Assembly (NCBI RefSeq): GCF_009905375.1
Contig: NW_027420045.1
Span: 77,055 to 141,054, forward strand
DNA: 64,000 nt
Reading direction: 5' to 3'
Source of the DNA: Apium graveolens
Lineage: Eukaryota; Streptophyta; Magnoliopsida; Apiales; Apiaceae
The position numbers and the translations under genes are program-made. The notes under the pieces were generated by a model. That model searched no databases and had not been told where the DNA came from. It saw only the letters and a program-made list of their open reading frames with translations. Below are positions 23,301 through 34,605 of the stretch, one piece after another (positions within the stretch are counted from its first letter, which is position 1; each line of letters opens with the position of its first letter).

Positions 23301-24525
23301 CAGTCTCAAAAAAATTTTTGAAATAAAATTAAAAGGATCATTGACCTTTTATTTCTTCTGTAAACTTTTTAAAAACTTCCAAATTTCTTTTTTGAATGGG
23401 TGTAATATATATCTAAGAGCTATTGAGGTATCATGTAGGTATATAAAGGACAAAATAATTTTTATCATACAGCTTGCTCAGATTTAGTGGATGATTTTGT
23501 TTTTGCCATAAATAGACTCAGCAGACATTGTTTAAGGAACTTTGGGCGAGGATTGTGTCTTAGGGACTGTGTAATTCTTACCTATTACCCTTGGAAGCTG
23601 ATCCATGTGTATTGTTAGCTTTTCTATAGTTGGATTTGACCAGGCTTGTCTCTTTTCTTTCAATATAGGAAATAAACCCACTTAAAGTAAGAGTTTTCCC
23701 TGTTCTAATGATTTGAAAGTCTAGATGAATGAAGTTTATTTATTCTTGGGGTAAAAGAGCTGCATGTATTTAGCAAAAAAGAAGACAAATGGAATGAGCT
23801 GAAAGTCCAATTGAGTTGGCACTTAATTTGTGGATCTTCTATAAGATGCTGCTCGAGATGGGTAGCTGCATTCACCACTTTAACACTCCCCCCCTCCCAA
23901 TAACCTCGTAGATTCTGTATTTTTGACACTTTTTCTATATATCATCTCGGTTCGACTCAGGAAAAGCTAACAGAACTTTGTCTTCAGATTTGCAGTGCAA
24001 TTATGACAATGGGATTTAGCTTTACACTAGGCACTCTCTTGGGCTGGCATTTATATCTCATCACCCGGAATAAGACAACTATAGAGGTACAGTGTCTATA
24101 TTACAATCTGATGTGCCAAGTTCATATATTATTGTTATTTTGGATTACGCTCATAACTTTGGATTCTTTCCAGTATTACGAATCAGTACGAGCAGAATGG
24201 TTGGCCAGGAAATCTGGGCAGAGCTATCATCATCCTTTCGATGTTGGTTTTTACAAGAATATTACCCTGGTCTATTCTCTCGCTCCCTTTCCTCTCCCTC
24301 TCTATTTAGTCGTAGATATTTAATCCCTTCCTATTCAGCATTAAATTATATATAGTCTATACCCTATTTAAATTATATAGTCTATACCCTATACTCACCA
24401 TCATGACACGTCATATTCATGTTTGTCAGATATTGGGACCAAACATGTTGAATTGGTTATTCCCAACTGCAGTGAGTCATTTAAAAGATGGTATCCAGTT
24501 TCCTACTGCCCGAGATAGCTTATAG
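20301..24525 (+). CDS. DHHC-type protein S-acyltransferase (PAT15/PAT16-like), seven exons
   Basis: Attaches palmitate to cysteines of target proteins; a multi-pass membrane enzyme. Exons are 20301-20594, 22570-22662, 22753-22854, 22931-23002, 23988-24086, 24174-24269 and 24430-24525. All junctions are GT-AG and in phase 0, giving 283 residues. TM1 is at about 15-37 and TM2 at 50-72, followed by the DPG motif (TTDPGRVP). The cysteine-rich domain spans residues 104-133 (CDKCSAFKPPRAHHCRVCKR), with catalytic DHHC at 130-133. TM3 is at about 148-172, TM4 at about 188-212, and TTIE (the family TTxE motif) ends at 220. The length fits the small plant PATs such as Arabidopsis PAT15 and PAT16. The start is the first ATG in good context. 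All key residues are present, so it looks functional. Intron 1 (about 2 kb) contains duplicated exon-1 sequence. Confidence 0.92.
20562..21215 (+). repeat. Duplicated block around the exon 1 splice donor of the DHHC gene
   Basis: The last 33 nt of exon 1 (20562-20594) recur inside intron 1 at 20964-20996 with one mismatch. The following intron sequence (TTTGGCTTAAAGGAA, then GACCCTTTTGTTT) occurs three times, near 20610, 20770 and 21010. A second phrase (ATGTTGGTTGAG ... TGTTGTCCTAATAG) occurs at about 20919-20964 and 21163-21211. In the intronic copy the donor reads GCGAG instead of GTGAG. Confidence 0.85.
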
Positions 24526-24856
24526 CATTCTCAAGCATTATCAATGCAAATTTCAAGGTTTCTCATGTGAGATACAAGTACAGTTCATTCGTGCTGCTTA
24601 ATGTTAGTGTGATAAGCGACGAGGTTATAGGCGTACATTACGTGAACGAGATTATTTTGCTTCCCTGTCAAAGGATCTCTATTGTAAATGAGATAGTTTT
24701 TTGTAATGATGGATCACCTTTGATGCTTGTAAAGTAATCTATCCTTTGATACATATACTTCACCGTTATTAAGCAATTTGTATTAGCAATTAGCACCACA
24801 TTTATTGATTTATCGACAAAATTATGTGCTCGGCAGGATTATAAGTTATTAAAGGC
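24526..24856. other. 3' flank of the DHHC gene
   Basis: The 3' untranslated region and downstream spacer presumably lie here. No further gene or repeat recognised. Confidence 0.5.
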
Positions 24857-25280
24857 GGGCTTGTTTGGCAATTCCGATAAGCCAACTTATTGGCTTATAA
24901 GCCCGTAACAGCTTATTGATGAGTGTTTGTCGATTCAACTTATAAATTGAATTTATAACTTATAAGTTGATAAGTTGAATGTTAGTAATGATGTACTTTT
25001 TCTCAACTTATTTTTTATTTTTCATTTTTTTATCAAATTTAGTTTAAAAATATACTTTTAAAATGTTAATGACACTTTAATTTATATAAATTAAGATAAT
25101 TATATTTAAAAATTATTTATTTTAGTTCATTTAAATAAAAAAAATTGTGACTTATAACTTAAATTATCCAAACGCATATATAACTTATAAGCATTTATTA
25201 ACTTATCACTTATCAGTCACTTATTCGATTTTTCGATTTAAGTTATAAGTTACTTATTTTAAAATTTTCCAAACGGACAC
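24857..25280. mobile_element. hAT-like MITE, about 424 bp
   Basis: The ends read GGGCTTGTTTGGCAA (left) and, on the complement, GTGTCCGTTTGGAAAA (right), sharing GTTTGG-AA. The interior is AT-rich and full of mirrored CTTATAAGTTGA-type phrases and codes for nothing. No clear 8-bp target duplication was found, so the exact ends are uncertain. Confidence 0.6.
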
Positions 25281-26268
25281 TTAGTATTTTGTACTGTGAA
25301 TATGTATTTCATGGTAGCTTTTCAATTTAAAGTATAATGTATGAGAACTCTTGGTTTTTTAACCACAAGATCACGACACAGCCTATGTTTCTGCACAGAT
25401 CAGCTGTTATATGGCGATTTTATGTCTACTTTTTCAAAATTTGACCGCATAAAAAAACAGTTTTCTAGCCAAAGCAAGTTGATATACATAATTTGTGATC
25501 TAAAGTAGACATCACAGCCTTAAAAAGTCTCAAGATCAAAAGTTTGGCCTGAGACGTAACAGTTAGATGATAACGAGGTCAAAAAAGTATCATGATTACT
25601 TAGTTTGATTGTTAATTTGCATCAAAATCAAGATTAAATGAATAAGCCTTTATGGAAATTCATGTACCAAGTAATAAGTCGAGTAGAAGATATGTACAGG
25701 CAGAGAAGCGGATCCTCTAAGGGGCAAGGGCAAGGGGTCATCAGACCTCCTTAAATTCTTAATTTAGTTAAATATGTATAATCAAATTATATAAAAACTA
25801 AAAATGACTCCCTTAACTTTTTGTAAAAGAAAGATTGCCCCTTATTTCAAGTTTTTTGATGTAAAAAATCTTTTTATCGGGGCAACATTTATAAGTGAAT
25901 AGTTATACATTTTTTGTTTTAAAAAATTATGAGTTCCAAAAGAAAGTTGAAGCTAGGATTAAATGACAAAAAATGATAGCAATAGATATTAAACGAGCAT
26001 TTATAGTTAAACCATTTTAACACCATTAATTTTGATTTTGATAGAATTATAATGAAATTAATATGAAGTTGATATTTTGTCTATCATACATCAATCCACA
26101 TAATTTTTTATCAGCTTTTCATTAAAATTCTATCGTTCAGAATTTGATCAAATACGTCTTCTAATCACTTGTAAATCGGCTTTTTAACTATATAGTTGAT
26201 ACAAGAACCAAAGTTGATTTTTAAAATTTGAATTGTATTTTTGACCTCGTTCAAAAGATGGTTGAAAA
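25281..26268. other. Intergenic DNA without recognisable genes
   Basis: AT-rich spacer. A GC-richer phrase at about 25705-25745 (GCGGATCCTCTAAGGGG...) resembles fragments of old repeats; no ends found. Confidence 0.45.
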
Positions 26269-26278
26269 ACACAAAGAT

Positions 26279-26684
26279 AAGGGTGTAATTCGGTCTGGGC
26301 TAGCCGGGTATAATTCGAGCCAGATTTAATTGAGTCGAGTCGGCTCATTTACTTAAACTAGCCTAAACCTCTGTCCGAACCCGACTCGTTAATTTTCACG
26401 AGTTAAGTCGAACTGGCTCATTTAGCTAAACGGGTCGGTTTAACGAGCCGGGTAAGTCGGCTCGATCAATTTTACAGTAAATCGAGCCTAAAATGTTATC
26501 CGAATTCGTTATCCGAATTCGGCTCATTTAATTTCACGAGTCGAGTTGAGCCGACTCGTTTAACTAAACGAACCGAAATCTCTACCCTAACTCGAGCTCG
26601 TTTACGAAATGAGCCGAGCCGAGCCTAGTAAAACGAGTTCGAACCGGGCGAACTCGCGAGCTGCTTAGATCGTATTACAGCCTT
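26279..26684. mobile_element. MULE-type MITE, 406 bp
   Basis: The terminal inverted repeats are AAGGGTGTAATTCGGTC (left) against AAGGCTGTAATACGATC (right, complemented), 14 of 17 matching. They are flanked by a direct 10-bp duplication ACACAAA(G/A)AT at 26269-26278 and 26685-26694, 9 of 10 matching. That length fits Mutator-type target duplications. The interior is dominated by GAGCCGAGC / CTCGTTTAAC phrases and has no coding capacity. Confidence 0.7.
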
Positions 26685-26694
26685 ACACAAAAAT

Positions 26695-26945
26695 ATTGAA
26701 TATCCTTGAATTTATATATTGGGTTTATATTTTTTTTGAGCCGAGCTCGAACTTATTTTAAGTCGAACTCGAGCAGAACATGTCAAATGCTCGGCTCGAA
26801 CTCGTTAAAAAAAAATTCCGACCCCCTTATATTGGAAGCTGGATCCGCCACTGTGTACCGGGATACTTTAATTTGTACGAAACAAAAGATCGCAATGCAA
26901 TGAGCTTGATGAGATAACTCCAGGGTTTAAGAGCTTATTTCTTGT
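26695..26945. other. Repeat-rich spacer
   Basis: Contains further CGAGCTCGAAC/GCTCGGCTCGAAC phrases like those inside the neighbouring MITE, then TGGATCCGCCACTG. Probably remnants of a related repeat; no ends visible. Confidence 0.35.
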
Positions 26946-27715
26946 CATCCTACATGATTATCGGTATGTAGTCGCTGTTAATGGTATAGGTGAAACTAGT
27001 TTCGGTAAGAACTACAGCGAACAACTGCATAATGAAGAAAGTATGTCTGAAACCCCGTATGGACAGAAGTTCTAGCTTCTGCATAGACTCTCCCTCTTGC
27101 CATCTTTGAGTACGCCTGGTTTTAGTAGTTCTCATCTTACTCCAGTTTTAAATGAATCATATGAAGCCATTGGATCTCTCAATCAGTCTACGTCTTATTC
27201 TCCCAAGAAATCCTGACAATGAGATAGATATGGTGAGATGCAGAAGTGTGGAAATCTCGGCTCATGGTATTACTGAAAAAACCAAGGCTTGCGTTACTGG
27301 TCGATTTCTTCCTGAAAAACCCAGAACTGATTTTACTTTTCCACAATTAGCTGTGGATTTAAAGAGTTGTAATCATCCCAGTGAACATTTTGAGGTGCAT
27401 TCTCATATCCGCACTCCCAGCAGCAGCGGTCTAGCAACCAGGCAATCATATAAGTTCTCCTTTGGCATCTAATGGGCCAACAAGGTCTCATCCTGTGCTG
27501 TTACATGCATTTTCTGATTCCTTTCTGCCGGAACATGGAGGAAGCTCTGCATTCTATTTCGAAAAAGGAACAAGTAAATCATCCTCGTTAAAAGTTGCAA
27601 CCCCACTGCTGCCTTCAGAAGGAGTTTATGCTGCTTTGGCCAAAAAGCCTGCACGGATACAGGATAATGGTAATCTCATTGCTTCAGAAGTTCAAATCAA
27701 GTTACTGTTCTAATG
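26946..27715 (+). pseudogene. Decayed coding-like region, unidentified
   Basis: Codon-like composition and protein-like peptides continue across three plus-strand segments in shifting frames. About 26960-27060 reads ...GETSFGKNYSEQLHNEESM, 27136-27216 reads LTPVLNESYEAIGSLNQS, 27152-27472 is a 106-residue open frame, and 27462-27713 continues in another frame with HAFSDSFLPEHGG and EGVYAALAKKPA. I recognise no family. It may be a pseudogene, a captured gene fragment, or exons of a gene I cannot splice. Confidence 0.35.
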
Positions 27716-29429
27716 ACTGTAACTATCATAGAATATCTCTTTTTAAAACGTCATGGGGATACAGCATTCGGGAAAGACCAACATATCAAGCACCCAAGAG
27801 CCAAGCAATTGCCTGAGAAGTAACAAAGAGAAGTAGTATTAAGTATTAACTACTTTCCTGTGAAGAAATAGAGGAGCAGAATCACAAGGATATAAGTTTC
27901 AGAGGGATAAAGCACTTTACATAGCTGAGAAGAAGTATGTAAGTGTTTATCTGCCCCAGGCAACCTTTACGAATGCCCTCAACTGTTTAAGAAGAGTGTC
28001 ATTTTTAGGAGTGTGATTAATTACTGTGAACAGCAGGCTATTGGGAAATATAACAAAATGATAGCACTAACAGAGCTCAAGATATATAAATGATTACTGA
28101 TGTCTTAAAGCAGAAATTATTTTTCAGAGGCATTTAGCTTAAAGAGTGTTGCTCTCAACCACAAATTAATTAATCTCCTATGGAAAAATACAACAAAATT
28201 ACGAGGGTGGATATTAATCAGTAGACCAAACTAATATTATTAGAAGTTTGACGTTGTATGATTTAAGAGATGTACAGGTAAAATAAATACCCATATGCAG
28301 TCATAAGAAGCCCTGAACCACTGCTAAATAAATAGTATACCCCATTTGAAAATGGCTGCCATAATTGTCAAAAAATTCCAATGCACCAGAAAATTGTTAT
28401 ACATGTCAGTTTCAACCAAATAGTTATATTTTTTGACATTTTTTCTTTTAGTACTGTCAGTGGTTTGGTTTAATAATATTTTCAAGCTAAATATTGGCTT
28501 TTGAGGAGAAATCAATATTTTCTACTTGATCAAAAATGAGTATATGAAGAAGAATTATAACTTCTCATGAAAGCTACCTCTGAAAAAGCAAAAATCTATT
28601 CAAGCTAAGCCTTATTCCGAAACTCAATCTGCATCTGCATAAAAAATGCAGGGTCGGTCAACAATAACTAACATGAATGGGAAGTAGTACTTGAAGTCAT
28701 GTGGCTTCGAGTAGCATTGGAATGGAAATATCTTTTAAATTATTTCAAGAGAGTCAAAGAGAAAATTAACCTTCTGAAACTAAAGCTTTGACCCAAAATC
28801 AGCAGACTCCAAGAACAGAAAATTCAGAAGAATTTGATTAATTTAAATAGAACAAATGACTTCCATCAAACAAAGCACTTTCCTTTTCAGCCATTCCGCG
28901 AGAGTCGTTGTCACTTCCTAAAATCTGAAGCCTTTTATACAGAACTCAGAAGGGCAGCTTCATTCATGTTCTACAGTAGATCAACCTGCATTTGCTGTTA
29001 ATCGAATTCTGGGTCACCGTCTCTGTTAGAAATTAATATGGTACTACTACCATATGTGAAACTACTTGTAAAATTATTTTTTTATTCATTCAGGGCGCTC
29101 GGCCGGTGCTCCTTTCTCAAACCAGAATATGAGAAGTTACAACAACTGCTATTTTATTAATTGAAGAAGACTTATTTATAGAAATCTATTATGAAAGTAC
29201 AATAATGATTATCAATAAGTTAGTAATTTTCAAAATTTTCTTATAAAAAAGACTCAATTTTTAGTCTTGCTTTACGCCTTTGAGAGATCTAGAGCTACTG
29301 CTAGTGTTAAACTGTTAATTATTTCATTCAAATATTATTGGTCAATTAGCAATTACTACTGTGTATTTTTAACTCAGAACATGTTATCAAAAAATATCTA
29401 TAATAAAAGAGAAAATCATAACAGTTGGA
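27716..29429. other. Intergenic DNA 3' of the TNL gene
   Basis: No open frame or repeat that I can support on either strand. The 3' untranslated region of the minus-strand TIR-NBS-LRR gene should lie in the right part. Confidence 0.45.
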
Positions 29430-32400
29430 TTACTTGAGATTAACCAACCTGTTCTGTGCAGCGTATGTTTTGAGCATTGAGTTGCAACCTCCCAAATAAA
29501 GTGTTCTAATAGAAGTGAGCTCCTTCAGTCCTCGAAGCTCGGTTAAAAGACTACAATCTGCAAGGTCTAATATCTCCAACTGTGTCAAGTTGGATAAATC
29601 TGGTAATCTTTCCATATCCGTACAACCAGCAATGCATACCCATTGTAAATTAGGAGGAAGTTCCGGAATGGACAACAGGTAACAACAATTCTTAAGTTCA
29701 AGATTTTTCAGTGCTGTCAAGTTGCAAATAGTGTCCGGGAGAGTCTCGAGGTCATAGTTATAACTCAATTTCAGCTCAACAAGCTTACAGAGACATCCTA
29801 ATGAATGTGGTAATATTGGGACAGTTAGATACTCCACAATAAGCTCTTTCAGGGATTCAAGATTTCCCAATTCCATAGGCAATTCTTCCAGGTTAATGCA
29901 ACTGTAAATGTCCAGAACTTCCAATTCCCTTAAGTTACAAATGGTGTCTGGAAGAATTTCAAGGTTTCTATTACCTCTTAATCTCAGTGTGACAAGGTTA
30001 GTAAGACGTCCGATTGAATCTGGTAATGTTGGAACACGCAGTCCCACTGCACTGAGCTCCTTCAGGGATTCAAGGTTTCCCAATTCTGCAGGCAATGTTT
30101 GTAGACTGCTGCAATGACTGATATTTAGAGTTTTCAACGCTCTCAAGTTGCAAATGGTGGATGGAAGAGATGTGAGGCTATAATTATCATTTAATTTAAG
30201 TTCAACAAGCTTACTAAGACTTCCAATTGTATTTGGTAACCTTGAAACTCCTGTATTACCTGCCTTGAGCTCTTTTAGGGATATGATGTTCCCTAGTTCT
30301 ACTGGAAATGCTCTCAAACTAATGCAATTCTCAATATCCAGAACTTCCAGTGCCCTTAAGTTGCAAATGGTCTCGGGAATAGTTACAAGCTTTTTGTTAG
30401 AACCTAATTTCAGCACAACAAGCTTACTAAGACGTCCAACTGATTCTGGTAATTCTGAAATAGCTAGACATATCACTTCCAGTTCTTTTAGGGATTCAAT
30501 GTACCCTAGTTCTGTAGGCAATGCTTCCAAACTCACGCAAGAAATAATACTTAACACTTCCAATGCTCTCAAGTTGCAAATTGTATCTGGAAGCTTTAGA
30601 AGGTTTGTGTTATGACTTAGTTTTAGTACAACAAGCTTACTAAGACATCCAATAGAATCAGGTAATTTTAAAACCTGTAGAAACTTCCCATTGAGCTCTT
30701 CTAGGGATTCCATGTCCCCCAGTTCCGTGGGCAATGCTTTCAGACTTGTGCAAAAGCTAATATTTAGACTTTTTAGTGCTCTCAAGTTGCAAATGGTGTT
30801 GGGAAGAGTTTCAACTTCGTAGTTGCAAGATAAGTCCAACTTGTTAAGCTTATTTAAACATCCCACTGAATCTGGTAACTGCAAAACAGTTAGTTCTTCC
30901 CCATCGAGTACTTTTAGGGATTTAATGTTCCCCAATTCTCTAGGCAATGCTTCCAGCCCACTACATTTACTAATAATTAGGACTTCCAATGCTCTCAACT
31001 TACAAATGCTGTCAGGAAGACTTTTTAGATTGCTACAAAACTTCAAATTTAAGGAAATAAGCCTTTCTAAACTTCCAATTGATCTGTGGACCTTCTCCAA
31101 CTTTTTACAGCACTCAAAATTTAAAGTCTCGAGAAAAGGGAACTTAGTGAAGTCTGGACTTGTGGTTAAATCTAGAGAATAGGACATGTTTATAGTCTTT
31201 AAATTTTGGAAAACATGTGAAACCTGTAAAATTTGTGCAACGGACTAAATCAGGAATTGATACACAAATTGTCACATACACAAAAGTAACATACTCACAG
31301 TACCTAATACCTACCATGTTTAGCTCCCACATTGTCCTCAATTTGCTATGAGTCAGCTCAAGGATAACAAGCTTTTGCGGGTAAAATTCAGAAGGCAAAC
31401 AAATTAAAGGGCACCGATCCCAACAGAGCCATCTCAAATCTTCAAGTGTCTGTTTAAAGCTTCCCGTGAGATTTACACCTTTGAGGTAAAGAAATCGTAA
31501 TTTACTCATTCTTCTGAATGTTTCAGTGGTGAATGATACTCCTTTGAATGGATCCTCATACTCAAAGTAGTAATAGATGATACCTTCAATCACTTCTGTT
31601 CCCTAACAGATACATATTAAGAAGAAAAGTTAATAACTAGTATTAATCTAAGGGAGTAAGAGATATAAAAAGGAGGAGAGAGTTACCGTGTGGTTGTTCA
31701 ACACATCGCATATATCTTTTGCTATCCACAATCTACTATGCTTTGCAGGTTCACCCGGAGAGGTGTTATGTGCAATTTCCCTTCCCATATCCCGAAACAG
31801 GTCATGCATCCTTAACTCAGCCCTATCATTGACCATCAGTAAACATCTTTTCTGTAGAATATTGATAGAATGTTCTGCGTACGAATAGTAGGTTTCCAGT
31901 ATTTCTACCACCTTCGCTTTCTTCTTTCCAATAAAAAAACAAGCAATGTCAATAAACATGTTTTTAAGCATAGGGTCCTCCAATTCTAAGGCGCTCAAGC
32001 TAATCATAAGTTTATGCTGAATACTGCTATCTGGATCTCGCTGCAGCTTCTTGATGTAAGATTTCCATCCTACTTCAGATTGCGTAGACAGATATGATCC
32101 AAAAACCTGCAGGGCTAAGGGTAGTCCACCAGCAAGACGTAGAATGTCTTCGGACAATGCCATTAAACTGTTGTCTGGTTTAGCATCTTCAAATGCATAT
32201 TGGTTAAATAGTTCCTGTGACTTTGCATCATCACTCCTTTAAAAGGTATCGATATCTAGGCTCAACTTTAATTTTTTACAGTGTCTCTTCATCCCTTGTA
32301 GTTACAATAACTACACTCCCGGGAGCAAATGCTCCTACCAAAGAGTCATATTGTTTACAGTCGTATATATCATCAATAAGAACCAGAACTTTTACTGAAC

Positions 32401-33573
32401 AAATCCTCTCTCTTATATACTTAGTTCCTTCTTCAACATTGTCAACCTCAATTTTTTTCTTACTTTTAAGAACATCATTGATAAGTTTTTGTTGTAAAGA
32501 TTCTAGGCCCTTGAACGTCCCCGTAACCTCCCTAACATTTGCTAGGAAGCAGCTGCCCTTAAAGCTTCCTCCTATCAGAAGTTGATTATAAAGAGCTTTG
32601 GCAAGAGTTGTTTTGCCTACTCCACCCATACCATATATACCAAACCTAATGACACAATCGGTGCCATTGCTCAACAATGCTCGTATGTCTTTTACACGAG
32701 AATCTAACCCTACTGGATATTTTGCAACATCCAAAGCCTTGGGATTTATGTTGAGTAGAATTTCATTTACAATTTCATTGATGATATATGCTTCACTCCT
32801 GCAATGCAATTAAATAGAGACATACATGGATTAGTTATATCTACTTATCACTAACATTACTATTTATTTAAGTGATCATCTAAATTCTGTTTTTTACTGG
32901 AGTTCTCTATCTAGAGTTCTGACCTAAATGGAAGAACTAAGCAAAACATTCAAGGATATGCTATATTGTTGAATTACCTTTTTGAAGATATTTCTTTTCC
33001 GGAAAAGCCAGCAACACTTGTAAGTGCAAGGCGCCACTTGTTCATTTTCTCCATTTTAGCTGCAGAACGAATTCTATATTTTTTCGAAGCTTTTGTGAAA
33101 CAGCCAGTTTTTGAACGAGATTTATGTTTTTTAAAAGCTTTTTTATAACTCCCGGTTTGGTATCGTACAACGGATGGTTCGATGTTGTAAAACACAGCAA
33201 TAACTGATCTCTGCATTGTTTGGTAACAACTATAGATCTCCACAAGCTCATCAAGGCACCAACTAGAAGAAGCATAATTTTTCGATAGGACAACAACATA
33301 AACCTTTGATTTCTGAATAGCTTGAAGCAATGCGTCTGAGATTGTTTCTCCCATTCGTAGCTCAGGATCATCCATAAATGTTCGAATTCCAAGACTATCA
33401 AGGGCATTGTAAAGATGATCAGTAAATGTATATCGTGTATCTATGCCCCTGAAGCTTAAAAAAACGTCCCAGCAAGTAGGTATAGCTGAAGCAGAAGAAT
33501 ACGGAGTTTGAGAAGTTGAAGACATTGAATATGAAACAGAAGAGGATGGAGTTTGAGAGCTTGCAGAAGCCAT
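29430..33573 (-). pseudogene. TIR-NBS-LRR (TNL) immune receptor gene, four exons, apparently disrupted
   Basis: Intracellular NLR class that senses pathogen effectors. Exon 1 (33573-32978) encodes a Ser-rich leader and the TIR domain: DVFLSFRGIDTR, then SSSWCLDELV with the NADase glutamate. Exon 2 (32799-31687) encodes NB-ARC: P-loop GMGGVGKTT, kinase-2 VLVLIDDI, RNBS-B VVIVTTR, GLPLAL, RNBS-D ACFFIG and MHD in RMHDLFRDMG. Exon 3 (31602-31315) is the linker and first LRRs. Exon 4 (31223-29430) holds the LRRs. Splice sites are GT-AG. Two lesions sit between RNBS-B and GLPLAL: an in-frame TAA at 32276-32278 and a frameshift at about 32233-32241. Spliced length is 3791 nt, not divisible by three, which agrees with the shift. 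It would be about 1260 residues. Either a recent pseudogene or an assembly error; a TIR-NB fragment could still be made. Confidence 0.85.
29650..30985 (-). repeat. 71-residue (213-bp) higher-order LRR repeat inside the TNL gene
   Basis: Exon 4 is built from a 71-codon block that recurs five times in full, plus partial copies at both ends. Each block reads LPxSxGxLxKLVxLKL, then LPxTICNLRALExL, then LPxELGxxESLKEL, that is, three LRRs of unequal length. Spacing of the TICNLRAL phrase is constant, so the array grew by duplication of the whole three-LRR unit. Individual blocks have diverged at the predicted surface positions. Confidence 0.9.
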
Positions 33574-34605
33574 TATTTAGATTGACAGATGCAACAACTT
33601 TTTACAATAAGAAGATTTGAAACAATTGGTAAGATGAGGGGAGACTTTTCAAGTAAGAGGTAAATGACTAAATATCTAGATGTAAGAACTAAACCAAAAT
33701 TGCAGGGAACTTTCTTGATAAGTTTGATGTGCAAGTGCAGGAGTAAGTGGACTTCATATTCCAAAGACTTTATTTTAGATTACTATGTAATCTAGGTTCA
33801 CAAGGGACAAATATAAGCCTGAAAAGTCCACTAGTCTGGACCATTTTGGTGGGGTTTGGTTTATTTGTAGGAATCTGTAGTGATTGATTCAAGTGAACTT
33901 CTCAGCAACTTGAATGTCTTGCTTAGTTGCTTGTTTGTTGACAATATTTATGTCTAAACTTGGAAGTAAACTACATATGACACACGATAATACTTTAACA
34001 AATAAAGGGCATTACATTCTTATTGTTTGCAGATCAGAAGTTACATGTAAAATAAATTTGTACAAAAACAAATCTTTGTTTTAATTTAAATAACTAAATT
34101 GAGTTGACATATTAAGTTAAGTTATTTATTTTAGTTGATTGGTCATATGCAAATCAATATTATGAAGAAAAAAATGACTATCCAGCTGAGAGGATAGACA
34201 AAGAGTAAGTTGTCGATCTTAAAATTCGGTGCCATGATCTCTTGAAGAAAATGGAACGAGGAAGATATGTAAGAGTAAAAGTTTGTGAACAAAATTTAGG
34301 GAGGAAGAAATGATGTCCACGAAAATGATGAACAATTATGAGGAAGTAAAAAGATTAACGAAGTTTACATGACTAATGAAGAAGAAAGAAATGAATCATT
34401 CCTTGCAAAATTATTGAGTTAGAGTTTTGGTTTAAATTGTTACTCAGAAAAGAACGGAAGAAGTATAAAGTAGAAATATATAAACATACAGATAAACGCT
34501 TTACATCACTGAGACGTATGGGTTGCATTTACAATATTTATCAGTACACCTGGGAAACTTTAAATCCTCTGCAAAACACTAGTACAAGATGGAAGATGTA
34601 AAAGC
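33574..34605. other. Spacer between TNL and PPR genes
   Basis: Contains the TNL promoter (minus strand, right of 33573) and the 3' flank of the PPR gene. No further gene or repeat seen. Confidence 0.5.

Noticed and set aside
29908..31182. Several plus-strand frames opposite the LRR exon
   Set aside because: Their repeated peptides are antisense images of the 213-bp LRR repeat.
32233..32302. A mini-intron that would remove the TNL stop and frameshift
   Set aside because: Usable GT and AG sites would also remove conserved NB-ARC residues; no sensible branch of known TNL gene structure places an intron there.
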